NCBI GenBank assembly: GCA_022451485.1
Contig: JAKUQS010000009.1
Coordinates: 43,017-107,016, forward strand
From: Gammaproteobacteria bacterium
GTDB lineage: Bacteria > Pseudomonadota > Gammaproteobacteria > Arenicellales > UBA868
Direction: 5' to 3'
Length of the DNA: 64,000 bases
Of the stretch, positions 36,698 to 45,748 are shown one piece after another. Under the pieces are notes generated by a model. It was not told the DNA's origin. It saw only the letters and a program-made list of their open reading frames with translations, and made no database searches. The number at the start of each line of letters is the position of its first letter. Positions within the stretch are counted from its first letter, which is position 1. A program made the position numbers and the translations under genes.

Positions 36698-38260
36698 CTA
36701 CTCGTCAAGAGCATCATTGCCGATCTCACTTTTTCGTTTCGCCACATAGTCATCGAGTGCCTCACCACAGGCAGGATCTAACATCGGCAATTGGTAATTT
36801 GCAAGCACTGATTGCCATAGTTGTGTCGCGCGCTGAGTCGCATCTAGCCCGCCTGCGAGCTCCCAATTTTCGTGATTCTGCCAATCACTAACCAGCGGTT
36901 GATAAAATGCATTTTCGTATCGTGTCATCGTGTGTTCAGCCCCAAAGAAATGCCCTCCCGGTTCGACGCCGGCAATTGCCGACAACCCGAGTGCCTCTTC
37001 GTTTATCTCTATTGGTGAAAAAACGGCAGTTATTGCGCCCAGCACTTCGGCATCGATCATCACCTTTTCGAATGATGCAACCAATCCCCCCTCAAGCCAA
37101 CCTGCCGCATGGTAAACAAGGTTGCCATGGCCGAGAACAGCACTCCACAGCGACATTTTCGTCTCATAAACTGCCTGCGCATCTACCACATTAGACGCGT
37201 TGCAACCGCTGGTTCGATAGGGCAAGCCGTAACGCCGGGCCAATTGCCCCCCCGCCAAATTCGCTTTCGCATTCTCCGGCGTACCAAAGGCCGGAGCACC
37301 TGAACGCATATCAACATTCGAAGTAAAACCACCATACACCACTGGTGCACCGTTTCCTGCTAATTGAACCAGACAAACACCAAACAATGCTTCTGCATTC
37401 TGTTGCACCAGAGCGGCCGCCAACGTCACGGGTGCCATGGCCCCCATCAACGTGAACGGTGTCACAATCACTGGCTGCCCCAACATCGCCAACTCGATCG
37501 CGGCATCCGCCATCGCCCCATCAAGTCGACGCGGTGAATTGATATTTATATTACCCATCAACACCGGTCGATCGCTGACTTCCTCCATAGTCAGCCCATG
37601 AGCTAATGCACACATCTGGACTGCATCTCTGACTCGAGTCGTACCAATTGGAATGGCAGAGAACACTTTATCTGTTAGTGTCAGATTGGATCGGTAACAA
37701 TCGAGGTGGCGGGTATTGACCGGAAGATCGGTTGGGGCGACCGTTTGGTTACCAAACAAACTAATGGCATTCAAACTGTGTCCCAACTTGATTAGTTTCT
37801 GATAATCGTCAAAATTACCCGCGCGACGCCCATTAATACAATCGTGCACGTTGGGTGGCCCAGAAACCATACCGAAGTAAATTCGATTACCACCAAGGTG
37901 AATTGCTTTTTCCGGATTGCGTGGTGTAATCGTAAAAGACGACGGTGCCTTCGCAATCAATTCCAGAACCAACGCTCGATCGAGACAGACGACATCCTTA
38001 TCGACCTGCGCGCCAGCCGCTTTGAAAAGATCACGCGCGCGGGCACCCATCACTTGGAGCCCCTGCTCTTCCAGTAACGAGAGTGAGGCTTCGTGAATAG
38101 CCTCCAATTGATCAACCGACAGCAGTTCAAGTGGTGGCGAATTATTCTCAAGCACCGACCACGGCGCCTGCTGCAATCCACTGCCGCCCTGACGCACCGC
38201 CACTCGGGCGGCTCGCGCCCGCGTTCTTTGTCCGCGCCGACTCACGCTGATTTGGCGCAC
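36698..38260 (-). CDS. Trimethylamine methyltransferase (MttB/MtgB)-family protein
   Basis: A 520-residue TIM-barrel methyltransferase of the MttB superfamily: LLSVDQLEAIHEASLSLLEE near 47, GGNRIYFGMVSGPPNVHD near 123, PVIVTPFTLMGAMAPVTLA near 271-289. There is no in-frame TAG that could be pyrrolysine, so it is the non-Pyl type, whose characterised member MtgB demethylates glycine betaine. No corrinoid protein or its reactivase lies in this window, so the methyl acceptor is unknown. The start is GTG 38260; GTG 38245 is also possible. The first ~35 residues are basic and not conserved. Confidence 0.88.
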   Translation of the reverse strand: MRQISVSRRGQRTRARAARVAVRQGGSGLQQAPWSVLENNSPPLELLSVDQLEAIHEASLSLLEEQGLQVMGARARDLFKAAGAQVDKDVVCLDRALVLELIAKAPSSFTITPRNPEKAIHLGGNRIYFGMVSGPPNVHDCINGRRAGNFDDYQKLIKLGHSLNAISLFGNQTVAPTDLPVNTRHLDCYRSNLTLTDKVFSAIPIGTTRVRDAVQMCALAHGLTMEEVSDRPVLMGNININSPRRLDGAMADAAIELAMLGQPVIVTPFTLMGAMAPVTLAAALVQQNAEALFGVCLVQLAGNGAPVVYGGFTSNVDMRSGAPAFGTPENAKANLAGGQLARRYGLPYRTSGCNASNVVDAQAVYETKMSLWSAVLGHGNLVYHAAGWLEGGLVASFEKVMIDAEVLGAITAVFSPIEINEEALGLSAIAGVEPGGHFFGAEHTMTRYENAFYQPLVSDWQNHENWELAGGLDATQRATQLWQSVLANYQLPMLDPACGEALDDYVAKRKSEIGNDALDE

Positions 38261-38324
38261 TCACGCATCTGGCTACTTCCTCGCTCGTTCGTCAAGGTCT
38301 TCCCGGTATTTGATTGATGCCTGT

Positions 38325-39749
38325 CTAACCGATGCTCGGACGAATCCCAGTCCAGGGCTGCGCTGCTTCGAAACACGCCGCAGCGCGCAGAACCGTTGCC
38401 TCATCGCGCCAACGGCCGACGATCTGTAACCCCACCGGCAAACCATCAGAAGTGAATCCACAGGGCACGCTGGCCGCAGGCTGCCCGGTCAAATTGAACG
38501 GATAGGTGAACGGCAACCGATCAAACATTGTCGGCGTCGAACGGCCATCAATTTCCTGAGGCCCTTCGCGGGGACCGGGCACTTTGGACCACGCCGCAAC
38601 CGGCATCTGCGGGGTGAGCAAAAGATCAAACTCAGAGAAAAATTTCTGAGCCTCTCCTAGCAGTTGTGATCTCGCCAACAACGCGCTGGCATGTTCTATG
38701 GCGGTCACCTCGGTCGCATTCTCTACCATCTGCATGAGTGTGTCCTCGATCCACTCCGGGTGTTCTTCCACACGGTCTCGCTGACGCGCCGCGACCGCAA
38801 CCTCGTAAATGACCTTGTGAAAATCACGCGGATCCGACCAAGGAGGATCGCGTTCCTCCATTTTACAACCAAAGTCGGAAAAGGCTTTTGCGGCCCGAGT
38901 CGTGATGTCTCGTATCTCAGGCTCGACGGCTGCGTAGCCCAGATCACTGCTCCAGGCAATACGAAGTCCAGTTAAATCACCCTCACACGCTGCTAGCCAA
39001 CCGGTCACCGGCTCGCCAAGCGAAAAAATATCTCGTGAGTCGTGGCCTGCCATTGCTTCCAGAAACAGGGCTGCATCCCGGACGGTTCGCGTCATCGGCC
39101 CACTATGTGAGCGTGTAGCAAATACATCATCTGTCGGTCCAGAGGGCACGCGACCGAAATTCGGCTTCAATCCGAAAATTCCACACAACGCGGCTGGAAT
39201 GCGTATAGACCCAGCGCCGTCTGACCCATGGGCCAGCGGCCCAAGGCCTGCAGCCACTGCCGCACCGGCACCACCTGAAGACGCGCCGGAGGTTCGATCA
39301 AGTGCCCACGGGTTACTGCAGGGCGATCCAAGGAAGTTGTCACACATGTCCTTGTAACCAAAATTAGATGTATTGGTCTTACCGAGCAACACTGCCCCCG
39401 TTGTCTTCAGGCGACTCGGCAAATAACCGTCGACTAGGGGAACGTGATCGGCAAACCACTTCGAACCAAACGTTGTTCGGATACCCGCGGTGTGCTCGAG
39501 ATCTTTAAGAGAATAGGGAATGCCGTCGAGTGGCCCGATTGATGTTTTCTGACGGAATCTCAATTCCGCTGCTCTTGCCTCCTCCCGTGCCCGGTCAGGA
39601 GTGATTGTCAGAAATGCGTTCAGCACCGAATTTAATCCGTCAATACGATCCAGAATCGCATCAACCACTTCGACGGGCGACAAGGTGCCGGCCCGATACT
39701 CCCGCGCAAGATCCATCGCAGAGGTAAAACAAAGATCACTGCTATTCAT
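38325..39749 (-). CDS. Amidase-signature family hydrolase
   Basis: A 474-residue amidase. The Ser-cisSer-Lys triad lies in GIPYSLKDLEH (Lys), SGASSGGAGAAVAAGLGPLA (cis-Ser) and GSDGAGSIRIPAALCG (nucleophile Ser). Full length for the family. Substrate not deducible; AtzF, GatA and aryl-amidase groups are all related. It is the first gene of the minus-strand run that continues to 23528, with 64 bases to mttB. Confidence 0.9.
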   Translation of the reverse strand: MNSSDLCFTSAMDLAREYRAGTLSPVEVVDAILDRIDGLNSVLNAFLTITPDRAREEARAAELRFRQKTSIGPLDGIPYSLKDLEHTAGIRTTFGSKWFADHVPLVDGYLPSRLKTTGAVLLGKTNTSNFGYKDMCDNFLGSPCSNPWALDRTSGASSGGAGAAVAAGLGPLAHGSDGAGSIRIPAALCGIFGLKPNFGRVPSGPTDDVFATRSHSGPMTRTVRDAALFLEAMAGHDSRDIFSLGEPVTGWLAACEGDLTGLRIAWSSDLGYAAVEPEIRDITTRAAKAFSDFGCKMEERDPPWSDPRDFHKVIYEVAVAARQRDRVEEHPEWIEDTLMQMVENATEVTAIEHASALLARSQLLGEAQKFFSEFDLLLTPQMPVAAWSKVPGPREGPQEIDGRSTPTMFDRLPFTYPFNLTGQPAASVPCGFTSDGLPVGLQIVGRWRDEATVLRAAACFEAAQPWTGIRPSIG

Positions 39750-39919
39750 CGCTCATCTCCAGACTGTTGTGTTTATGTCGAACCCAGGCGAACTTGAGAC
39801 CCTACCCCAACAATACAAACTGACACTACCATCAATCTAACGCACCCATCGAGAGGCCATAGGCAACATCGAACGACCAGGTACTGTGCCAAGAACCGTC
39901 GATCCGCTACTATTGCGAC

Positions 39920-40930
39920 ATGCAGTTTGCCCGCTCAAAAATTACACCCGACATTGACCTGACCGCACAAGGCAAGGAAATCGGTTGTCTGCGTATACCC
40001 CATTCGGTTCATCGCTCGGCCTACGGCTGGCTGCCGATGCCGGCCGTATCTATACGCCATGGCGAAGGGCCGCGCGTATTGATTATGGCAGGCAACCACG
40101 GGGACGAGTACGAAGGTCAAATTGCGGTTTCTCGACTGGCCCGTGAACTGCAGCACAAGGACATTCATGGGCATCTTCTCTTGCTGCCGATGTCCAACTT
40201 CCCCGCCGCTAAAGCCGGTCGACGAACGTCACCCATTGACGAAGGAAACCTGAATCGAAGTTTCCCCGGTGATCCAGAAGGTACACCGACCGCCATGATT
40301 GCCCATATGATCGAGGAAGAACTACTGCCGCATTTTGACCTGCTCATTGACCTCCATTCAGGAGGCTCCTCTCTGTATTATCTTCCCGCCACTCAGGTAC
40401 TTCTGCAGTCGGATGGCACCATCCATCCAGTAGAACAAACACTGGCTGACGCTTTCGGTGCGCCGTTCAATCATGTGATGCATGAAGAAGGATCAGATCA
40501 CTCAGCCGAAGCGGCACGCCGTCAAGGCGTGCTCTTGTTGTGCTCTGAATTTGGCGGCGCCGGAACAGTGACACCCGAAACGTTGCGCATCTGCGAGCAC
40601 GGGCTACGACGCGCATTACATGCATTCGACCTCATAGAGCATCTACCAGACTATATTGATGCACCAACATCACCCCGCTACCTTGAGATTAAAGGTCAAG
40701 AGCATTATGTGTATGCGCCAGAAGATGGTCTTTACGAACCCTTGGTGACTCTCGGGGATGAAGTCAGCGCCGGTGATATAGCAGCTGCCATTCACTTTCC
40801 CGTGAGCCCCGCTCGAGAGCCGGTGCTCGCCCACTTTACCGGCGAAGGTGTTGTCGTTTGCAAACGAATTCCGACTCAATGTCAACGCGGCGATTGCTTG
40901 TTTCACCTCGCCAGCGAGTGGCCTACTTAA
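39920..40930 (+). CDS. AstE/AspA-family zinc deacylase, DoeB-like
   Basis: A 336-residue carboxypeptidase-like zinc enzyme. Zinc ligands show in MAGNHGDEYEGQIAV (His60, Glu63) and LIDLHSGGSS (His146), with the catalytic Glu in CSEFGGAGTV. Length and the C-terminal beta domain match N-acetyl-diaminobutyrate deacetylase (DoeB, ectoine breakdown) better than succinylglutamate desuccinylase. No other ectoine genes are here, so the acyl substrate is open. It is followed 22 bases later by the creatininase gene, and the divergent amidase lies 170 bases upstream. Confidence 0.85.
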   Translation: MQFARSKITPDIDLTAQGKEIGCLRIPHSVHRSAYGWLPMPAVSIRHGEGPRVLIMAGNHGDEYEGQIAVSRLARELQHKDIHGHLLLLPMSNFPAAKAGRRTSPIDEGNLNRSFPGDPEGTPTAMIAHMIEEELLPHFDLLIDLHSGGSSLYYLPATQVLLQSDGTIHPVEQTLADAFGAPFNHVMHEEGSDHSAEAARRQGVLLLCSEFGGAGTVTPETLRICEHGLRRALHAFDLIEHLPDYIDAPTSPRYLEIKGQEHYVYAPEDGLYEPLVTLGDEVSAGDIAAAIHFPVSPAREPVLAHFTGEGVVVCKRIPTQCQRGDCLFHLASEWPT

Positions 40931-40952
40931 GTACTAACGCCGAGGTCATCTG

Positions 40953-41711
40953 ATGCAAAAAGAAACCGCCTGGTGCAACCTCAAAGCATCGGAACTTCGC
41001 CAGTTGGCGACCGAGAATGCTATCGTCATAGTGCCGATCGGTTCGATCGAACAACATGGCCCTCACTTACCAGTCCAGGTTGACGCATTACTCGCCGGTG
41101 AGGTGTGTAGACGTGCCGCTGTATACATGGCCAATTCAGTAGCAGTGACGGTTACCCCAACCATATGGAGTGGACTCGCAGAACATCACATGTCCTTCGG
41201 CGGTACGTTAACGCTTGATTTTGACACTTTCCGATCGGTCATACGCTGTATATGCCGGTCGATTCAACAACATGGCTTCGTGCGGATCGCGCTGATCAAC
41301 GGCCACGGAGGAAATATCGCAGCCCTCACCGTCATTAGCGCCGAACTCACGCTTGAACTCAATGCTACCGTTGCATGCGCCACCTATTGGCACGTTGCCG
41401 AAAAGGAATTCAACAACATTCTAGAAGCTCAACAGACGATTCGCCATGCTGGTGAAGCGGAAACCTCCATGCTGCTTGCACTGCGTCCCGATCTGGTTGA
41501 TCAACAAATCATCGCTACATTCGAACCACCAACCGATGGTCTTGGCGCGGAAAATGGCATCTATCGCTGGCGTCCTATCAAAGACTGGAGCGACAGCGGT
41601 GTGATCGGTGTGCCCGCGGCGGCCACTGCGGAGAAAGGTGTGCAATTACTGGAGGCCGCTGGCAAAGCCCTGGCAACACAACTCGCGAACCCCACCATCT
41701 GGCAAGACTGA
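40953..41711 (+). CDS. Creatininase-family amidohydrolase
   Basis: A 252-residue protein with the creatininase metal site: VPIGSIEQHGPHLPVQVDA (Glu33, His35, Asp44), INGHGGN (His118) and HAGEAETSMLL. The family opens creatinine to creatine, but related members act on FAPy, mycofactocin precursor or other cyclic amides. Together with hydantoinase and a carbamoylsarcosine amidase-like gene in this window, a cyclic ureide or creatinine-type substrate is likely. It forms a short operon with the DoeB-like gene. Confidence 0.88.
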   Translation: MQKETAWCNLKASELRQLATENAIVIVPIGSIEQHGPHLPVQVDALLAGEVCRRAAVYMANSVAVTVTPTIWSGLAEHHMSFGGTLTLDFDTFRSVIRCICRSIQQHGFVRIALINGHGGNIAALTVISAELTLELNATVACATYWHVAEKEFNNILEAQQTIRHAGEAETSMLLALRPDLVDQQIIATFEPPTDGLGAENGIYRWRPIKDWSDSGVIGVPAAATAEKGVQLLEAAGKALATQLANPTIWQD

Positions 41712-41755
41712 AAAGATCAAACCTTCCATCATTTCGCATCGTTCCCCTCGGGCAG

Positions 41756-42745
41756 TTAACTCGAGATGATGCCATTCCACGTTTCACGCATCCAACTCGC
41801 ACAAGCAATCCCCTGCTCGAACAGCGAATAACGACAACCCTCACCGTAATCCAGAGCTGGAATAAATTCAGTACTAATTTGCCCCAACGCGCTGTCATCA
41901 TGATGAGCGTGATACGTCATCAACTGGCGTACTACTTCTTTCCACGGTTCTAATTGAACGGGGTCCCAGGGCGAGTGATAAATACCTGGTGCGGGCGGCG
42001 CGAACGGATACTGTATCCCACGGCCATGTCGACCTTGATCATCGACGGCATCGAGATTTCTCGGATTGTTCGGTACCGTCGAGCGTGCATGACAATGCCC
42101 CACCCATCCTGCGTCAATCCAAGCCTTGCAGACGCTGCCATCCGTGAATGGATCAAGGATCAACTTACCTGACTCCACATCTCCACGTATATCAAATATC
42201 TCCTGTTCTTCCGGATTGTCGATTTTGAAAATTACATGGCTATGGTCTAGCGTTAAACAATACGTTAATCCTCTCGCTTCGGCCAGCTTACCCACAGCCT
42301 CAACCCGCCGAAAATCTTCCGACCACATATTGCAATGAACTTCGAGGCACGGTCGCACTCCCAGTTGTTCACCGTACTCAAGGGCCGCTTCGTAAAATTC
42401 GATGACCTCCTCATCACTGACCAGCTGTCCATCCTCTTTGTATGCCATGATCTGCGTATTGTGGTCGAGCGATCCGAGTTGCTTTGCAGTTTCCAAATTC
42501 TTCTTAAGCAGTGTTTCATCGCGACCGAATACGTAAAACCAACCCCCGCAGCGCACGGGGAGGCCATATTTCTCACTGGCCTTTTCAAACTCGGCAATCT
42601 CATGAGTATCTGGCGTTTTGTCCACGTAATCAAACACGCCGGCTTCGCGAACCATCGCGAAACGCGTGTCGATAGACGGCATCGAATCGGCATGAGCATG
42701 CTTTATGCCGTTGGACTGAATTCCAATAGGTAACTGCTTGGTCAT
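41756..42745 (-). CDS. Sugar phosphate isomerase/epimerase-like TIM-barrel protein
   Basis: A 329-residue xylose-isomerase-like barrel. The four-metal-ligand set appears as Glu135 (CLEVHCNMW), Asp167 (LTLDHSHVIF), His217/219 (GHCHARST) and Glu293 (STEFIPALDYG). It is convergent with creatininase and 75 bases downstream of the CoA-transferase gene on the same strand. Possible activities are isomerase, epimerase, or dehydratase as in IolE; I cannot choose. Confidence 0.8.
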   Translation of the reverse strand: MTKQLPIGIQSNGIKHAHADSMPSIDTRFAMVREAGVFDYVDKTPDTHEIAEFEKASEKYGLPVRCGGWFYVFGRDETLLKKNLETAKQLGSLDHNTQIMAYKEDGQLVSDEEVIEFYEAALEYGEQLGVRPCLEVHCNMWSEDFRRVEAVGKLAEARGLTYCLTLDHSHVIFKIDNPEEQEIFDIRGDVESGKLILDPFTDGSVCKAWIDAGWVGHCHARSTVPNNPRNLDAVDDQGRHGRGIQYPFAPPAPGIYHSPWDPVQLEPWKEVVRQLMTYHAHHDDSALGQISTEFIPALDYGEGCRYSLFEQGIACASWMRETWNGIISS

Positions 42746-42820
42746 CTGGGCTACCTCCCTGCTCCTAATTGTCTATTATTGCTGCCATAACAAATCCGTG
42801 AGTTATCGATTGCGTGTTAT

Positions 42821-44008
42821 TCATACAATCCCTGCCGCACGTAACGCCATAATCTTATCTGGACTGTATCCCAACTCAGCCAGTACGGCATCGGTATGCT
42901 CACCGAGGACTGGGGCTGGCACTGCGGGTGTCTCCGCACCCGCAGTGCGAATGGGATTGGCGATTAACCGATAGGCCCCATGCTGCTGATGCTCTAGGGT
43001 CTGAAGACGTCCAGTCTCCGTAACAAATGGATTCTCTAATGCCTGATCAATGCTATTCACTGGTGCCGCCGGCACGATACCGGCAAATCGATCCAGCCAT
43101 TCCATTGTCGTTTCGGCCGACAACGCTTCGTCTAGCAAGTCAGTAATAACATCGCGGTGAAGCAACCGCTCTTTGAAGGTGGAAAACCTGGAATCGAATT
43201 TCCATTCTTCCTTACCCAAGACATCGCACAAGAGAGGCCAGAACTTCTCTTTGTTACACATCAGAAAAACCCAGTCATCTTTTGTTTTGTACAACTGGCA
43301 AGGCACGAGAGATGGGTGAGCTGAACGCGGCAATCGCCCCTGTTTTCGACCGGTATTGAGATACCACGCCGCCAAATAATTGGTATTACTCAAAGCGACA
43401 TCGAACAAACTGACGTCCAACTCCTGCCCAATTCCACTCGCTCTTGCTGCTGTTACGCCGGCAAGCACCGCATAAGCCAACGCCAGACCGGTCATGAAAT
43501 CAACGACGGAAAGGCCAAAGCGTCCAGGTGGTCCGCCAGGCTCTCCGGTTAATGACAAATACCCAGCCTCGGCCTGCATCAAATAATCGTAACCAGGCCA
43601 GTCAGCCCGCGCCCCGGTACGGCCATACGCGCTCAAATGCGCACAAACAATCGCCGGGTTGTATTCTTTTAAATGCTCGAAAGTCAGTCCTAGCTTTCCA
43701 GGCACATCACCGCGCAGGTTAGAGCACAGCACATCAGAACGAGCAACGAGGTCATGCAGTACTTCTTGCGCTGTGTCCTTAGACAGATCAAGCGTCACGC
43801 TCTTCTTGTTGCGATTGAAGGCATGAAAAAAAAGACTCTCTCCATTGTCAAGATAATCGGGCCCCACCGACCGGGCCATATCGCCCCCGTCATGGGGGTT
43901 TTCAATCTTGATAACCTCGGCGCCTAGATCAGCCATAAACAACGTGCCAAAAGGACCCGCGCCATATTGCTCGACAGCGATGACACGAAGCGAGTCAAGT
44001 GGCAACAT
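42821..44008 (-). CDS. Family III (CaiB/BaiF) CoA-transferase
   Basis: A 395-residue class III CoA-transferase with GPFGTLFMADLGAEVIKIEN at the start and the catalytic Asp170 in SVVDFMTGLALAYAVL. It moves CoA between carboxylic acids without free intermediates (carnitine, formate/oxalate, mesaconate types). It precedes the TIM-barrel gene and follows an acyl-CoA dehydrogenase, MaoC and PrpD set on the same strand, so it probably activates the acid they process. Confidence 0.92.
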   Translation of the reverse strand: MLPLDSLRVIAVEQYGAGPFGTLFMADLGAEVIKIENPHDGGDMARSVGPDYLDNGESLFFHAFNRNKKSVTLDLSKDTAQEVLHDLVARSDVLCSNLRGDVPGKLGLTFEHLKEYNPAIVCAHLSAYGRTGARADWPGYDYLMQAEAGYLSLTGEPGGPPGRFGLSVVDFMTGLALAYAVLAGVTAARASGIGQELDVSLFDVALSNTNYLAAWYLNTGRKQGRLPRSAHPSLVPCQLYKTKDDWVFLMCNKEKFWPLLCDVLGKEEWKFDSRFSTFKERLLHRDVITDLLDEALSAETTMEWLDRFAGIVPAAPVNSIDQALENPFVTETGRLQTLEHQQHGAYRLIANPIRTAGAETPAVPAPVLGEHTDAVLAELGYSPDKIMALRAAGIV

Positions 44009-44037
44009 ATTCTTGTAGCCTTAAAGCAACAGGGGCG

Positions 44038-45201
44038 CTATACCCGATGTCGCTCGATCAATTGCTTTGCGATGATGATGCGCTGTAATTCATTAGTTCC
44101 CTCGCCAATAGCGAGCAACGGGGCATCACGATAATAACGTTCGATATTAAATTCCTTGGAATAACCGTAAGCACCATGAATGCGCATCGCATCCATCGAG
44201 TTACTGATAGCCGCTTCCGAAGCAAATAACTTAGCCATTCCTGCCTCCATATCGCAGCGCTCACCAGTGTCGTACGCTTCTGCCGCAGATTCGGTGAGCA
44301 ACCGCGCTGCCTCAACCCGCGTTGCCATATCGGCCAGTTTGATCTGAATCGCCTGATGTTCGCCAATGGCTTTGCCAAACGTTTTGCGAACCTGGGCATA
44401 GGCGATTGATTCCTCTAGACAAGCCCGCGCAATACCTACGCCCCGGGCGGCCACATTAATACGACCCAGCTCGAGACCCCCAAGAATTTGCTGCAGTCCA
44501 CGCCCCTCGGCACCTCCAATTAAACGATCCGCTGGCACACGACAATCCTCAAAAATTAATTCTCCCGTATCGATTCCCTTGTAACCCAACTTTTTGAGAC
44601 GTCGAGCTACCTGAAACCCGGGATCACGCTCGACCAACAATAAGCTCATTCCCCGGTGGCGCGGTTCCGCAGTTAAATCTGTCTTGACTAACACCGCCAG
44701 GATACCGCCTTCAACGCTGTTACTGATCCAGCTCTTCGTGCCATTGATAACGTAATCATTGCCATCACGCTGGGCGCGCGTTCGAATAGCTTGGAGATCC
44801 GTGCCACAATCCGGCTCTGTTAGGGCGACACCCCCCCGAATTTCCCCTGCCGCGAACCGAGGCAAGTACATCCGTTTCTGCTCCTCAGTACCAAAACGCT
44901 CGACTGCTGCTGCCATAATTAAATGCGAATTGAAGATGCCGCTAACGGACATCCAAACAGCAGACACCCGCTCTACAATTTGGGCATAAGTGCTAGCCGA
45001 CAGCCCTAGACCACCATACTCCTGAGAAATCGTCGCGCCGAAAAGGCCAAGTTCACACATTTTCGATACGATGTCTTCGGGGTAGCAGTCCTCCGACTCT
45101 AGTTCATGCGCATGCGGTCGAACGTCCCGCTCAAGGAAACGATCAATAGTATCGAGGATCAGCGCCTCTTCCTCATTTGATCGATTGGTCATATTAGTCA
45201 T
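44038..45201 (-). CDS. Acyl-CoA dehydrogenase
   Basis: About 387 residues. Family motifs are GGVALTEPDCGTDLQAIRTR, NGTKSWISNSVEGGILAVLV, the RIHGAYGYSKEFNIERYYRD helix and the catalytic Glu in AIGEGTNELQR, in the short-chain/glutaryl position. It oxidises an acyl-CoA to the 2-enoyl-CoA with FAD, passing electrons to ETF (no etfAB here). Start: ATG 45201, with ATG 45192 as alternative; the longest frame begins at GTG 45210. Confidence 0.92.
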   Translation of the reverse strand: MTNMTNRSNEEEALILDTIDRFLERDVRPHAHELESEDCYPEDIVSKMCELGLFGATISQEYGGLGLSASTYAQIVERVSAVWMSVSGIFNSHLIMAAAVERFGTEEQKRMYLPRFAAGEIRGGVALTEPDCGTDLQAIRTRAQRDGNDYVINGTKSWISNSVEGGILAVLVKTDLTAEPRHRGMSLLLVERDPGFQVARRLKKLGYKGIDTGELIFEDCRVPADRLIGGAEGRGLQQILGGLELGRINVAARGVGIARACLEESIAYAQVRKTFGKAIGEHQAIQIKLADMATRVEAARLLTESAAEAYDTGERCDMEAGMAKLFASEAAISNSMDAMRIHGAYGYSKEFNIERYYRDAPLLAIGEGTNELQRIIIAKQLIERHRV

Positions 45202-45228
45202 GGGGCGCACCTATAACGCTATCTACTC

Positions 45229-45741
45229 TCACGCATCCCTCTCCCTCTCCTGCACTTTTTTCGGAACGAGAAACGAGCGCTCGCAGGACATCACGACTGT
45301 GCCATCAGCTTTTTTCCCAATAGTTTTGGCGGTCACAATACCCTGACCAGGTCGGCTGTTTGACTCCCGCTTGGCCAATACTTCAGATTCAGCATACAAG
45401 GTGTCACCGGGAAAAACAGGTGCTGTCAGCTTGATATGGTCCCAGCCAAGGTTGGCTATCGCTTTCTGACTAAGATCACTGACACTCATTCCGACGACAA
45501 CTGACAATGTCAAGCAAGAATTCACTATTGTTCGTCCAAACTCGCTGTCCGCTGCGTAATTTTGGTCAAAATGCACTGGGTGCGTATTCATGGTCAGCAA
45601 CGTAAACCAAGTGTTGTCAACCTCGCTAATGGTGCGACCAGGCCGATGCTCGTAAACATCGCCAACCGTAAAATCATCGAAATAACGACCAAACGATTCG
45701 CGATAACGATTAGGCCCAATTTCTCTTGAAACAACAGTCAT
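45229..45741 (-). CDS. MaoC-family hydratase/dehydratase
   Basis: About 170 residues with a hot-dog fold. The hydratase 2-type site shows in MNTHPVHFDQNYAADSEFG (His and Asp), with the tail SCERSFLVPKK. It resembles the mesaconyl-CoA or 3-hydroxyacyl-CoA hydratase group. ATG 45741 follows the PrpD stop by seven bases. With the CoA-transferase and acyl-CoA dehydrogenase it would hydrate an enoyl-CoA. Confidence 0.88.
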   Translation of the reverse strand: MTVVSREIGPNRYRESFGRYFDDFTVGDVYEHRPGRTISEVDNTWFTLLTMNTHPVHFDQNYAADSEFGRTIVNSCLTLSVVVGMSVSDLSQKAIANLGWDHIKLTAPVFPGDTLYAESEVLAKRESNSRPGQGIVTAKTIGKKADGTVVMSCERSFLVPKKVQERERDA

Positions 45742-45748
45742 TAGCTTT

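Noticed and set aside
36698..38260. Pyrrolysine-containing MttB
   Set aside because: The frame is open without any internal TAG, so it is the non-pyrrolysine type.
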